Below, in pieces: positions 12,906 to 24,092 of a DNA stretch of 64,000 nucleotides (the first letter of the stretch is position 1; each line of letters starts with the position of its first letter). This stretch comes from Lagopus muta (Eukaryota > Chordata > Aves > Galliformes > Phasianidae), in contig NC_064434.1 in assembly GCF_023343835.1 (NCBI RefSeq), positions 6,491,505 through 6,555,504 on the forward strand. Reading direction: 5' to 3'. The notes under the pieces are model-generated. The model saw only the letters and a list, made by a program, of their open reading frames with translations, did no database searches and was not told the DNA's origin. The position numbers and the translations under genes are program-made.

Positions 12906-14602
12906 ATGGCGGCGGGGGCGGGAGGCGAGAAGCGGATCCTGTGCGTGGGGCTGGTGTGCCTCGACGTGATCAGCGTGGTGGACGCGTACCCGGCCGAGGA
13001 CACCGACACGAGGTACCGCCCCGCGCGGCGCCTCGCACAGCGTCCCGCTCGGCGTCCCGCACGCTGACCCCGCGTCCCGCAGGTGCCTGACTCAGCGGTG
13101 GCAGCGCGGGGGGAACGCCTCCAATTCGTGCACGGTGCTGGCGCTGCTGGGCGCTCCCTGCGCCTTCATGGGCTCCCTGGCACGCGGGCACGCGGCAGAG
13201 TGAGTGGGGACGGCGGGGCGGGTGGGAGACCGGAGGGAGGCGGTGCCGGGCGCCCGCAGCCCCGCTGCTCCCGTCGCCCCCCGACCCCGTATGTGCCCCC
13301 AGCTTCATCGTGGAGGATTTTCAGCGCCGCGGCGTGGATGTGACACACGTCACCTGGCAGCCCCAAGGGGACGTGCCCTGCGCCTGCTGCGTGGTCAGCG
13401 CCGCCAGCGGCTCGCGGACCATCGTGCTGCACGACACGTGGGTGTTTCCCCCCGGGATCCCGGTCCCCGCCGTGATCGGCGGAGCTCCCGCAGGGCTGCG
13501 GGACGGCCGGAGGGCGGCCCCCGTTAATCATTCCCCGGCCGCCCGGGGCACCTCGCCCGGTGCCCGGGGCAGAGGCGAGGCTTCGGGCTGCCCTTCGCCC
13601 GCAGGAACCTGCCCGACGTCACCGAGCGCGACTTCGCGCGGGTCGACCTGGCTCAGTACAAGTGGATCCACTGGGAGGTGCGGGGCGGCGCGGGGAGGGC
13701 TCGGAAAGGGGCGTGGCTCGCCGTGACCGCGCCCCCTATTCCTTCAGGCCCGCAACGCGGCGGAGCAGGAGCGGATGATTCTCCGCGTGGAGCGACACAA
13801 CAGCGCGCTGCCGCCCGCGCAGCGCATCCGCACGTCTGTGGAGGTGGAGAAGCCGCGGGACGAACTGCTGCCGCTCCTGGCGCACGGCGACGTGGTACGG
13901 CCCGGACACGCCCACCTCGCCACGCCCCGTCGGCGATTGGTCCGATTGGGTGGGGGGGAGGGGCCAGGTGGGAGTGGGCGGGGCCACGAGCGGGTGTGGC
14001 TCGAAAAGGGGCCTGGGAGAGTCGAGCGGGTCCCGGGGGGCGCGGAGGAACGCCGGCCCGTCGCCCCCCGTAGGTGTTCATCAGCAAGGACCTGGCCAAG
14101 CACTTCGGCTACAACACGGCGGCCGAGGCGCTGCGGGGGCTACGGAGCCGCGTGCGGCCAGGGTAAGGCGCGGGGACGGGACGGCGACGGCACGGGGTTG
14201 GGTGGGAAGGGCGAGCCGCGGTTGCGGGTGGGGTTCCGCCTGCCCCCGTCCCAGCTGTAGCACCGCAGCGCGACCATGATCTGCGCGTGGGCCGAGGAGG
14301 GCGCCGACGCGCTGGAGCCGGATGGGACCCTGGTGCACGTCGACGCATTCCCACCGGAGCGGCTGGTGGACACGTTGGGGGCCGGAGACACCTTCAACGC
14401 CGCCGTCATCTTCGCGCTGTCAGGAGGTGCGCGCGGCCTCAGTGGTTCGGCACGGCTCGGCCTCGCACCTCCCCGCGGCGCCTCACGGCCCCCCGTGTTC
14501 GTCACTCCCCCCTCAGGGCAGAGCCTGCGGGACGCTCTCACCTTCGGCTGCCGCATCGCGGGGAAGAAGTGCGGGATCCACGGCTACGACGGCATCGTCT
14601 GA
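12906..14602 (+). CDS. KHK: KHK, ketohexokinase (fructokinase)
   Basis: Eight exons (12906-13012, 13083-13199, 13303-13437, 13605-13677, 13748-13894, 14074-14162, 14269-14426, 14517-14602) encode an intact 303-residue protein; human KHK has 298. It phosphorylates fructose to fructose-1-phosphate with ATP, the entry step of fructose breakdown in liver and kidney cytosol. Visible motifs are [16 protein letters not shown] at the start, the substrate loop [14 protein letters not shown], and the PfkB signature [15 protein letters not shown] with the catalytic Asp. The C-terminus reads GIHGYDGIV. Exon 7 has three nearby AGs; phase selects the third, at 14267-14268, because the first two would bring in an in-frame stop or shift the frame. 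Only one copy of the A/C alternative exon is visible here. Confidence 0.96.
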
Positions 14603-14629
14603 GCCGCGCGGTGCCCCCCGCCCCGCGCC

Positions 14630-14635
14630 CAATAA
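14630..14635 (+). terminator. KHK poly(A) signal
   Basis: AATAAA 28 bases after the KHK stop. The convergent gene CGREF1 ends 255 bases further on; I see no AATAAA for CGREF1 in this short gap. Confidence 0.8.
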
Positions 14636-14889
14636 AGCTCGCGAACCCCCGCCACCGCATCCTGCCGCAGCCCCCGCGTGCCCCCCCTGCTCTGTTCACA
14701 CTGTGGGCGGCAGCGGCTGTATTCCTCGGCCCCGCGTTACAGCGCGAACCCGCGTGTCCTGACTGCCCCCTCCCCTCGCCACCGAGCCCGCTGCGGCGGG
14801 GGAAGCGCGTGGGGAGACCCTCAGCTCCGATAGCTCCGAGAGACCTCACAGCCGTGAGGCAGGGAACCGCCCGCATCCCCTTCTCGCGC

Positions 14890-16277
14890 CTACATCTCCC
14901 TGGGATCCCCCAAGGCGGGGGATGCCGGCGCCTCGGAGGGCTCGACCCGGGGCTCTCTGTCCTCGATGGCCGTCTCCGATTCCGCCGTCTCGTCCTCTTC
15001 CAAGGGGGCTCCGATCTCGAGGATTCCCTGCTCCTCTGCCTGGACGTCGCCATCCCCCTGCAGAACCTGTCCCTCTTGGGGGCTGCTCGCCCCCACGTTC
15101 TCCCCCAGCATCTCCTCCCCCACCGCGGGGATCCCCTCCTGCTCCCCAGCGTGCCCCTCTGCCCTCCCCTCGAGTGCAGCGCCGCCTCCTCGCGGGGGTC
15201 CACGTGCCGGGGCGGGCAGCAGCAACTCGGGAGGGTCCAGCAGTCCGTCCCCGCTGCGGTCCCGCTGCTCCAGAGCTCGGTCCACCAGCGCGGCCACCTG
15301 CGCGGACGGGAATGGATGGGTACGCAGTGAGAGCAGAGGTCAGAGCAGGGACCCCGCGGGGCGCGAACCCCCGCACGCACCGCTTCGGAGCTGGGCCGCC
15401 CCGCGCCCCCCTGGGTCAGCACCGCCCCCAGCAGCTGCAGCAGCTCCAGTCCGTCCAGCTGCCCGCTCCGGTCGTGGTCGTGCATCGCGAAGAGGAAGAG
15501 CAGAGCTGCGGGCACAAGGCGAGGGGCTGATACTCGGCCCACCAAAAAACGGTCGCCCGCCTCTCCCCGCTCCTGCTGCACGGCCTTACCCTGCTCCCTT
15601 GTCATCTCGTCCGCGTCCCGCTGCGGAGGTCCCAAACTCCGCACAGCGCTACGCAGCAACCTGGGAACAGCAGAGCCTGGGAGGGGAGCACGCACTTTCC
15701 CGTCCCACGGCCAGACCCGGTTCTCCAGCCCCGCAGCCACCCAACCCCGTATCCCCACTGCCCTGCAACCAATCACGGGGTCCCCGAGTGCCCCGGCCAT
15801 CCTCCCACCCCCTCCTCCGAACCCTCCGGCCCCATGGTCGGGCACTCACTGCAGAGCGAGGAGATCTGGGCTCAGCGGGTCGGGGCCGGGATCCGTCCCC
15901 ACGGCCGCGAGGGGCTCAGGTCTGGACGGGGAATATGGGGGGGGGGAGGTTACCGCGGCGCCTCTTACCACCACCCGGCTCGCAGCCCCTGTGCTGCCCC
16001 CGCACCGCGGCTCCGACCCTCAGCACCTGGTGTGCAACCCCGCAATTGTGTAACCCCCGCGTGAAACCGTGCCGTTGTGCAATTCCGCACCTGTGTGACC
16101 CCCGCACCTTCTCATCCCGCACCACAACACCCTTCACCGGCACAGCCCCACCACTCTCCTCTCCCACGCCCCGTACCGCAGCACCCCGTCCCTGGGAGCC
16201 GCCCGGGCGGCGGGGCCGAGCAGCAGCAGCAGCAGCAGCGGCGGCGGCGGCGGCGGAGCCGCCCGCGGGGCTCTCAT
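14890..16277 (-). CDS. CGREF1: CGREF1, secreted EF-hand cell growth regulator
   Basis: Five minus-strand exons (16177-16277, 15850-15921, 15590-15660, 15381-15505, 14890-15297) give 258 residues. A signal peptide with a seven-leucine core (LLLLLLL) is followed by the mature start APRDGVLRPEP, close to human APKDGVTRPD. Two EF-hands follow: DHDRSGQLDGLE, and a second with QRDRSGDGLLDPPE. The last exon is an acidic tail rich in Glu, Gly and Pro ending GDPREM. Human CGREF1 has a long repeated acidic tail that is shorter here. The family is secreted, binds calcium and affects cell growth and adhesion. Exon 1 ends at GTACGG, the only donor giving the needed phase. CAG/GCG repeats in the signal-peptide exon explain the leucine and proline runs. 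Confidence 0.9.
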
Positions 16278-16592
16278 CCCGCTGCCGAAGCGGACCCACG
16301 CGTGGAGCCGCCACGCACGCACACTCGAGGAGGTATTCCGGGCCACGGCGACACTGCCACCCGCACACGGACTACCCGGGGCACGCAAACACGGCGGTGT
16401 CCCCCTCCCGCCCCGCCCCGGGCCACGTCGCCGGCCCCGCCTCGCCGCGCCCGGAGACTTCACTTCTGCCGGCAGCGCAGGGGTTAACCGGCGTCCGCCG
16501 CTCTGCCCGGCACAAAGATGGCCGCCGGAGCCACGCCCGCCCGGCTGTGGGCGGGGCCACGCAGGGGGCGGGGCCGGGCGATCCCGGCAGCG
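16278..16592. promoter_or_regulatory. Short bidirectional promoter, CGREF1 / ABHD1
   Basis: Only 315 bases separate the two start codons. The sequence is CpG-rich and includes a second in-frame upstream ATG for ABHD1 at 16518. No TATA box is visible. Confidence 0.5.
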
Positions 16593-18530
16593 ATGGGCGC
16601 GGAGGGGCCGCGGAGCGCCGTGCTGCTCCCGCTGCCATCGCCGCTGTTGCTGCTGGCGGCGGCTGCCGCGCTGCTCGGCTGCCTCTGGGCGCGATCCCCG
16701 CGCCGTTCCCCGCAGCCGCCTCTGCTTGCCGGCGGTCCGGGGCTTCGTTCCTTCCTGCGGCGGCACTGCCCGGCCGTGCGGGAGCCGTTCCGTCCCACCG
16801 CGTGGTGCTGCGGGGGGCGGCTGCAGACTGTGAGCAGAGCGCTGCTGCAAAGCCGACCTCACGTCGGGTACCGCAGGTGAGGCAGGATGGGGTCGGGGGA
16901 GCGGGACGGGTTGGGGTGGGTGGGGGTAGGGGGGACGGGGCTGAGGGTGGGACCGGGGATGGGACGGGTGGGAACGGGGGCGGGAGATGGGACAGAACAG
17001 GTGGGGACAGGGATCGAAGATGGAAAAGAGCGGGTAGCGATGGGCCTGGGGTGGGACTTGTGAGGACGGGACGGGTGGTACCACGGCCGGCGCTCCCCTG
17101 TCCGCATCCCCGCCCCGCAGTGAGGCCATCCGCACGCCCGACGGCGGGCAGCTCATCCTGGATTGGGCCGATGACGGCAGCGCCGCCGAATGCCCCACGG
17201 TGCTGCTGCTGCCGGGGCTGACGGGGAACAGTCAGGCCGCCTACATACTGCACCTGGTGCGAGAGGCGTGCGGTGCCGGGTACAGGTGAGTGCTGGGAGC
17301 GGGGGGAGGGTGAATCCACCGCCCCTGCTGATGCCGCTCTCCTCCCTGTAGGGCCGTCGTGCTCAACAACCGTGGCTGCCGTGGTGAAGAGCTGCTGGTG
17401 AGATCCCATCCCGGCCCCTACCCAGGTCCCTGCCCTATAGCTGGGCATGTCGGGGCCCCAAACAGCTCTGCCTCTCCCAGACCCCCAGGACCTTCTGTGC
17501 CAGCAACACCGAGGACCTGCAGACAGCCATCATGCACATCCACCACCAGTACCCTCATGCCCCGCTGCTGGCCGTCGGTGTATCACTGGGAGGGTATGGC
17601 ACTAAGAAGGGGGGATGGTCGGGGGGTGCATAGGAGACCCCCCCATCCCTGCCCCCTCCCCTGCAGGATGCAGGTGCTGAACTACCTGGCACAGGCGGGA
17701 CACGCAGCAGGGCTGGTGGCCGCCATGGCCATTTCTGCATGCTGGGACTCCATGGAGACAACAGTGTCGCTGGAGCAGCCACTCAACACGTGGCTCTTCA
17801 ACCGCCGCCTGGCTGCCGGGTTGCGGCACCTCATCCGCAGGTGGGGGCACACCTGGATGGTGGAGGGGGTCACACCACCGTGACCCCAGTCTGCAGGCCA
17901 GGGGGAGGTGGGCATCACCCTGCATTGACTTGGGGTCCCTGCAGGCACCGCGCGGTGATCGGGGACACGGTGGACGTGGAGCACATCCTGAAGGTAGCAC
18001 CCACCCCAGTGCCCCACCTCTCCCCCCTGCACTGAGTGCCATCCACCACCCCCTGCTCCTCCCCTCACCCCCAGGCACGCACCATCCGGGAGTTTGATGA
18101 GCGTTACACCGCTCTGGCCTTTGGCTACGGCTCCTGCACAGAGTATTACCGTGCTGCCAGCCCTGCCAGCAGCCTGCACCGCATCTGTGTGCCCACGCTG
18201 TGCCTCAACGCTGCCGACGACCCCTTTTCCCCCCTGCACGGTGAGTGGGGCTGGGAAGGGCTGTGCCCACCCCTGTGGTGTTGTGGGGCTGGCAGCTGAC
18301 CCACATGTCTCCTTGCAGCCATCCCCGTGGAGGCTGCCTGGCACCTGCCCCACGTGGCACTGCTGGTAACATCGTGCGGTGGCCACATCGGATTCCTGGA
18401 GGGGCTGCTGCCACGGCACGGAGGCCTCATGGAGCGCCTCTTCCTGCAGTTTGTCACTGCTGTGTTCCAACACGGAGAGGAGCTGAGGGGGCTGCAGGAA
18501 GGGGGGGCTGCAGAGGGGTTCAGCACCTGA
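16593..18530 (+). CDS. ABHD1: ABHD1, alpha/beta hydrolase domain protein 1
   Basis: Eight exons (16593-16876, 17121-17285, 17352-17397, 17481-17593, 17667-17840, 17945-17993, 18075-18240, 18319-18530) encode 402 intact residues; human is 405. A single N-terminal membrane anchor ([18 protein letters not shown]) precedes an alpha/beta hydrolase fold. Seen in it: [12 protein letters not shown] (oxyanion region), [10 protein letters not shown], nucleophile elbow GVSLGG with Ser, acid region NAADDPFSP, and catalytic His in [10 protein letters not shown]. The family acts on lipids at the endoplasmic reticulum; the exact substrate of ABHD1 is not settled. An in-frame ATG at 16518 could add 25 residues (MAAGATPARLW). 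The downstream start is preferred because it places the anchor near the N-terminus, as in human. Confidence 0.93.
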
Positions 18531-18557
18531 TGTCCCCCATGAACCCCTTCTAAATCC

Positions 18558-18563
18558 CAATAA
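18558..18563 (+). terminator. ABHD1 poly(A) signal
   Basis: AATAAA about 28 bases after the stop codon. ABHD1 and PREB converge here with about 340 bases between stop codons. Confidence 0.8.
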
Positions 18564-18719
18564 ACCCATTTCTGTCCCTGCTGGCCCCTCTTCTACCCGT
18601 AGAGCCCCATTCCTATCATCCCCCAACCCCAGCACTAGGGCACAGAGGGTAAAGTATGCAGACGGGGAGGCCTCCAGAGCCTTACAGCTCCAGCACAGAC
18701 AATACCTTCACACTCTGGA

Positions 18720-18725
18720 TTTAAT
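18720..18725 (-). terminator. PREB poly(A) signal (ATTAAA)
   Basis: ATTAAA on the minus strand, about 145 bases after the PREB stop codon. Confidence 0.55.
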
Positions 18726-18870
18726 GGAAGGGCCAAGGAGCAGCTCCAGGCCAGCCACTGGCACGCTGTGTCCCTTCACCATGTCGGCGCTGCATCCCAA
18801 GGCAGTCCCACTCCCACAGCGTGCCCGGGGCCAGGTCCATCCACCCCCCCCAGTGCAGCAGGGAGGGTGC

Positions 18871-20733
18871 CTAGAGGAAGCCAGGGAAGGCAATCTGCAG
18901 CAGCACGATGCTACCCACGATGAGCGCTGCGCACAGCAGCAGCAGCAGCCAGACGGGCAGCGACCCTGGTGGGGAGAGGAGGCTGAGTGAGGGTGGGGTC
19001 CTGGGGGTGCCCCGACCCCACAGCCCCACACACATACGGCGGGCAGGGAGCAGGTGCAGCTTGCAGCGGCTGTCCACGGCCACACTGAGCAGCGCTGCCT
19101 CATTCCCTGCCAACAGCTCCCGTCCGTGCTTGCTCTCAGGCACGAAGGCCACGTCGGTGACGACAATGCCGTGTGCCTCCTTCACGTAGTACAGCCTCTG
19201 AAGGGGGACACGCACGAGGTGGGGTGGCCCTCCGTGCCCACCCTGTGCCCTCCCTGTGCCGCACTCACCTGCAGTGAGAAGGCGATGTGCACAGCGACAG
19301 AGCCGGTGACGGTGCCCAGCCCCAGGAATGTGCCCGAATCACTGCAGGGAGGGGGGCAGTGAGCGAGGCTGGGAGTGGATGTGGGGAGTGGAAGGGGTGG
19401 GACCTCTTCACATACCTGACGGAGAGGCAGGAGATGACCTCGGAGCCGCAGGGCCGCGTCAGCAGCGGCAGGAAGGTGCCCCCGTCCCATTTGGTCAGGT
19501 AGCAGGGCGGCGGGCGACGCTCCCGCTTGTGGGGCACCTGCACCGTGTAGAGCCGCAGCGCCCCGCGGTCGTCCTCCACCGCCCCGAAGCTGGCACGGGG
19601 CAGCAGAAATGAGCCGCGACCGCGATGCCAGGGGGCGGCGCCGTGCGGTCACCGCCACCGTCCTACGGCACAGCCCCGGAGCCACCCCCAGTCCCGCACC
19701 CACCGGCAGGCCTGGTAGCGGTACGCGGTGCTGGGGATGCCGGGCAGGTTCTCGTTCCATTGCAGCCCTGTCACCAGCTGGTCCCGCTGCCACACGCGGC
19801 ACTGCAGGTCCCGTCCCGCCGTCACCACCTGCGGGGCGCACGACGGTTGCGGCTCACGGGGCCTTGTGGGGCTTCGTGCCCCCAGCCCGCGCCCCCCACC
19901 CACCTTATTGTCGGGGCCCAGCGTGATGTCCTCGATCTCCCCATCGTGCGCCTTGAACTCCAGCGCCTTCTTCATGCTGGGGAACTGCGGCGGCCGTCAG
20001 CCGGTCCCCGATAGGTGACCCACCCCGGGCCCTCCCGCCCCGCTCCCACCTCCCAGAGCCGCAGGAATCCATCGGCACCGCCGGTGACGAGCAGCGTGCC
20101 GTCGGCGCTGAAGCGCACGGCCTTCTGCAGCGCGTCGGGACTGAAGTCGGTGCGCACGCGGTGCAGGCTCTCCACCGTCACCTCTTCGCCGCCGCTCCGC
20201 GTCTCACCGCGCTCCGCGGGGCCGGCGCCCTTCCGTCTGCGCGGGCCCTTCTCCGCCGCGGCTGCGGGGACGGAGAGCCGCCGGCTGAGCGCTCCGCACC
20301 CGGCACCCGGCACCCGTCGCCCGCATCCCCGCTCACCGTCGCCGCCTCCCGCTCCGTCCGCCCGCACGCAAAGCCGCAGGATGTGGCAGCTGTGGTCCTG
20401 CCCCGCCGCGATGAAGTCCCCGCTCAGCGCCATGCTCATCGTGGCGCGGGTCTCGGTGTCGTGGCAGTGCAGCAGCGACGCGCTCAGCCGCCCCCCGATC
20501 TGCTCCAGCTGCAGGAAGTGCTGCGGGGACACCGCCGCTCAGCCCCGCGCCCGGGGAGCCCCGCAACCCTCCCCACCCCCCGGAGCCGCGCAGCACCGTA
20601 CCACTCCATTGCCGATCCCGGTTTTGGCCGCTCCCCCGCCTCCAGCGGTGATGGCGAGGCCGCGATGCGGGTGCAACCGCACGGTGTAGAGCGGAAAAGG
20701 CGCCCGGTACAGTTCGGTCGGGCGCGGCGCCAT
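18871..20733 (-). CDS. PREB: PREB (SEC12), guanine exchange factor for SAR1 at the ER
   Basis: Nine minus-strand exons (20602-20733, 20337-20520, 20050-20261, 19904-19984, 19704-19828, 19416-19589, 19269-19341, 19038-19197, 18871-18965) give 411 intact residues; human is 417. The start [16 protein letters not shown] matches the human N-terminus. A WD40 propeller follows ([32 protein letters not shown]). A C-terminal membrane helix ends in AFPGFL. PREB loads SAR1 with GTP to start COPII vesicle budding; it was also described as a prolactin promoter-binding protein. The [13 protein letters not shown] loop near residue 30 corresponds to the potassium-binding loop important for exchange activity. 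A lysine/arginine-rich stretch (EKGPRRRKG) sits in a loop as in mammals. Confidence 0.96.
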
Positions 20734-21066
20734 TGCGGGAACGGCGCGCCGCGTCACCGCCCCGCCCCCCCTCAGGCCCCGCCCCCTTATGATAATACAC
20801 GCCCATTTCGCGCATATCGCCCCGCCCCCTCGCCATGCCCCGCCCCCTGCCCGGTCTCCACGTGCACCCCGCGGTACCGCGGGACGCCGCAGCCCCGTGG
20901 GTACCCCGCCGCCCCTCCCGGCCCCACAGGACCCCGATGCTCTCAAGAACGGTTTATTGAGATGTGGGTAACGTGAGATAACAGCGTGGCATCGCTCCGC
21001 ACCATGGTCCCACGGCAACCCCAGGCAGCACCGGCCCTGCGGGAGTGCCGTGTCCCCCGGTCGCGC
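20734..21066. other. Short gap between PREB and SLC5A6
   Basis: 333 bases between the PREB start and the SLC5A6 stop, both on the minus strand. It holds the SLC5A6 3' UTR with AATAAA at 20953-20958 and a CpG-rich PREB promoter. The human neighbours PRR30 and TCF23 are not in this gap. Confidence 0.7.
20953..20958 (-). terminator. SLC5A6 poly(A) signal
   Basis: AATAAA on the minus strand about 110 bases after the SLC5A6 stop codon. Confidence 0.75.
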
Positions 21067-24000
21067 TCAGAAGGCCGTCTCCTGCAGCGCATAGGCGGGT
21101 GGCCCGTAGCCCTGATCCTCGGCGTCATCCCGTGGCGCAGCGCCCAGCCCGTTGGGAACATGCTTCTCGGTTGTGGGTGACAGGTGGGGGGCTTCCTGCG
21201 GGCACACGGCGGATGGGGGGGCAGCGGGGCTGTGCACAGCCCTCCCCCAACCACACCGGTGCCCCCCGTCCCGCTGTGAGGTGCTCACCTGTGTGGGGAA
21301 GCGCACCCCGCAGCACAGCCACTGCCGGTAGCGGGCGGGCAGGCAGCACAGCAGCCGTGGCAGCACTGGGAAAATGGTGCGGGGATCCACAGCAGAGGGC
21401 GGTGTGGGACCTGGGGGGGCCTTAGGGGTGAGAGGGATGCAGGGGAGGAGCAGCACCCGGCCCCACATCCTGCACCCACCAGTGAGCAGGCTGACCAGGA
21501 GCCCCACCACGATGACGGTAGTGGAGTTGTGGGCGCTGTACCACATATAGGAGAGGCTGTAAAACTTCTGCAGGCCTGTGGGGCTGGGGGAGAAGGGAGG
21601 TGGTGAGGAGGGAGCCAAGCCAGACCCCCCACAGACCACCTCCATCAGCCCCACGTTGCTCACCTAGGGGGGGCTGTCGTGGAGGTGAGCAGTGTGGTAG
21701 CGATCGTGGTTGGTGTGGTCAAGTTGATTGGGGGGGGCACGGTGCTGTTAGCCAGGGGGGCGGACCCCCCCATGTTGGCCACCAGGCTGCCGATGCCCAC
21801 CCAGAAGGCCATGGCCAGCCCGGCCAGCAGTCCCACCACTGCACCCTGTGGGGTGGGAGAGGCACTCAGCCCCTTGGCGGCACCTGACAGGGTATCTGTG
21901 GGGGGGGAAAAGGGGATCCAGGGTACTCACTGTGGGGTTGGCACAGGGAAAGAACATCCCCAGGCAGAAGAGCCCCAGCAGCGGCCCCCCCACCATGCCG
22001 AAGATACTGATGGCCGCCTGCAGGGAGATGGCACCGTTTTGGGGCCGAGGGGGGAAAACAGGCACTGAGAGGCCAGGGGTGTCCTCAGCACCCCATCCCC
22101 TACCTGCAGCACAGGGCCCAGCATAGAAGACACGTAAGCCATTCCCAGGCACAGGAGCCCGTAGCAAAAAGCTGTGGATGGAAGGATGGATGGATGGATG
22201 GATGGATGGATGGATGGATGGATGGATGGACGGACGGAGGGGTTTCAGGGCCCAGCCAGGACCCCGCTGCCCCCCCCGCTCTCCTCCCCCCTGCTCACCC
22301 AGGATCTTGGAGATCAGCGTGGCACGGGACTCTGATAGCCCAGGGTAGTGCGGCCGCACCAGGTCCTCCATTGTCACCGTCGCCAGCGAGTTGAAGGCAG
22401 AGGAGATGGTGCTAGGGGGAGGAAGAGGGAAGGGAGGAGCGGGAGGGCTCTGTCATGCCCTCAGCCCACAGTCCCCCGTTATGGCACCCACCTGAGTGAG
22501 CCACTGAAGAGACAGGCGACAAAGAGGCCAGGCAGCCCCGGCAGGTCCCGCAGCACGTCCATCACAAAGTACAGCACCAGCTGTGGGGGGCACAGGGTAA
22601 GCGCAGCATTGGTGGGGGGGGAGACGGGGGACACAGGATGGGGGAGCGCTGCACCCACCTGGTCAGAGGAGATGTGGGTGCCGCTAGGGACCAGTGGGTG
22701 CTCACGGTCATAGACGAACATGACGAGGCCGGTGAGGCAGCTGAGGCACAGAACGATCTGCTGGCAGGGGAAGACGGCGTAGCAGGAACTGCGGGCACCA
22801 GAGGAGCGTCAGAAGTGGGCAGAGAGGGGGGGGAGATCCCCACACGTCCCCACACCACTCACAGCACCGCCTGCCTCTCGCTGCGGGAGCTCAGGTAGCG
22901 CTGCACCTGCGCCTGGTTCACGCCATACAGCGACAGCATCATGAAGACCCCCCCGAAAGCCAGTGTCCAGAAGGTGTGCCGCACGTAGGGATCGGGGTCC
23001 AGGCTGCGGGGTTAGGTACAGTCACGGCCGTGCCGGCATCCCATCCCCCTCCCATGTGCATGTCCCAGCTTTGCTGCTGTCCCCGTCCCAGCCCTGCAGC
23101 TCACTCAATGCTGGAGATCTTGCCCTGCTGCTCGGCCACATGCCACACGCGGGCCATGCCCCCCACGCGCCGTGCGCCCACCACGATGACAGCCAGCTGC
23201 CCCGCAAACATGACCAGAGTCTGGAACACGTCGGTCCAGATGACGGCTTTCAGCCCTCCCTGCAGAGGGACACAGCTGTCATCGCTGCCACTTTAGAAAC
23301 TGGGCACACCACGTGGCATGGTGACAGCACTCACCAGTGTAGTGTACAACGTGCAGACAAGCCCGATGGTGAGCACCGCGCTCCAGAGGTCAAAGCCTGT
23401 CACTGGGTGCCATTAAGGAGGGATGAGGATGATAGGCACTACACCATCCCTACCCTAGCCACCCCACTGAGTCCTTACCTGCATTGAGTGCCAGAGCGGG
23501 AGCGTAGAGCACCACTCCCATGTAGATGACCTGTAGGGACAGAGAGCTGCAGCCCCCCCTGCATACTCCATCCCCGGGACCCCAAACCCAGCCCTTACCA
23601 TCTGGAAGATGAAGGTGATGGTGCCGAAGATGCGCACGGTCTTGTTGAAGCGCAGCTCCAAGTACTGGAAGGGGGAGGGGGAAGGAAGAAATGGATGGGG
23701 TCAGGGATGCAGCCCCACCCCGATGCGGGGCACGAGGGGCAGGAAACCCCCTTGCCGCTCACCTCGTAGGTGCTGGTGATCTGCAGGCGGTAGAAGACGG
23801 GGATGAAGACGTGCGCGGGGATGAGCAGCCCCAGGAAATAGGAGCAGCCCAGGAACCAGTACTCGGTGCCGAAGCGATAGATCTCTGCCGGCACCCCCAG
23901 GATGGCCACCGCAGATTGGAAGGTGGCCAGCAGGGACAGGGCAACGGGAAAAAAGCCCATGCTGCGGTTGGCCAGCAGGAATTCCTGCACCGTGCGCTGC

Positions 24001-24092
24001 CGCCCGCCGCTCAGTGCATAGAACAGCCCGATGGCCGCTGACAGCACCAGCAGCAGCACGAAGATGCTGTAGTCCGCCGTTGAGAACTCCAT
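21067..24092 (-). CDS. SLC5A6: SLC5A6 (SMVT), sodium-dependent multivitamin transporter
   Basis: Fifteen minus-strand exons (23763-24092, 23599-23664, 23479-23530, 23335-23402, 23105-23259, 22863-23003, 22659-22788, 22492-22580, 22299-22411, 22104-22171, 21931-22017, 21664-21845, 21480-21583, 21289-21410, 21067-21195) give 611 intact residues; human is 635. The protein carries biotin, pantothenate and lipoate with sodium across the plasma membrane. It has the LeuT-type fold of SLC5. Seen: [58 protein letters not shown] across an exon junction, and [17 protein letters not shown] Thr/Ser-rich loop with NST and NLT glycosylation sequons lies between the late helices. The C-terminal tail (ending YALQETAF) is shorter than the human one. 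Confidence 0.96.
22184..22230. repeat. (GGAT)n tetranucleotide repeat
   Basis: About eleven tandem GGAT copies in an SLC5A6 intron, next to the exon at 22104-22171. Confidence 0.9.

Noticed and set aside
16518-16592. Upstream in-frame ATG of ABHD1 as the true start
   Set aside because: The added residues are Arg/Gly/Ala-rich and would push the membrane anchor away from the N-terminus; kept only as an alternative.
14966-17221. 751-codon plus-strand open frame across CGREF1 and the ABHD1 start
   Set aside because: It is antisense to CGREF1 exons and out of frame with ABHD1; product is Pro/Ser/Arg-rich without motifs.
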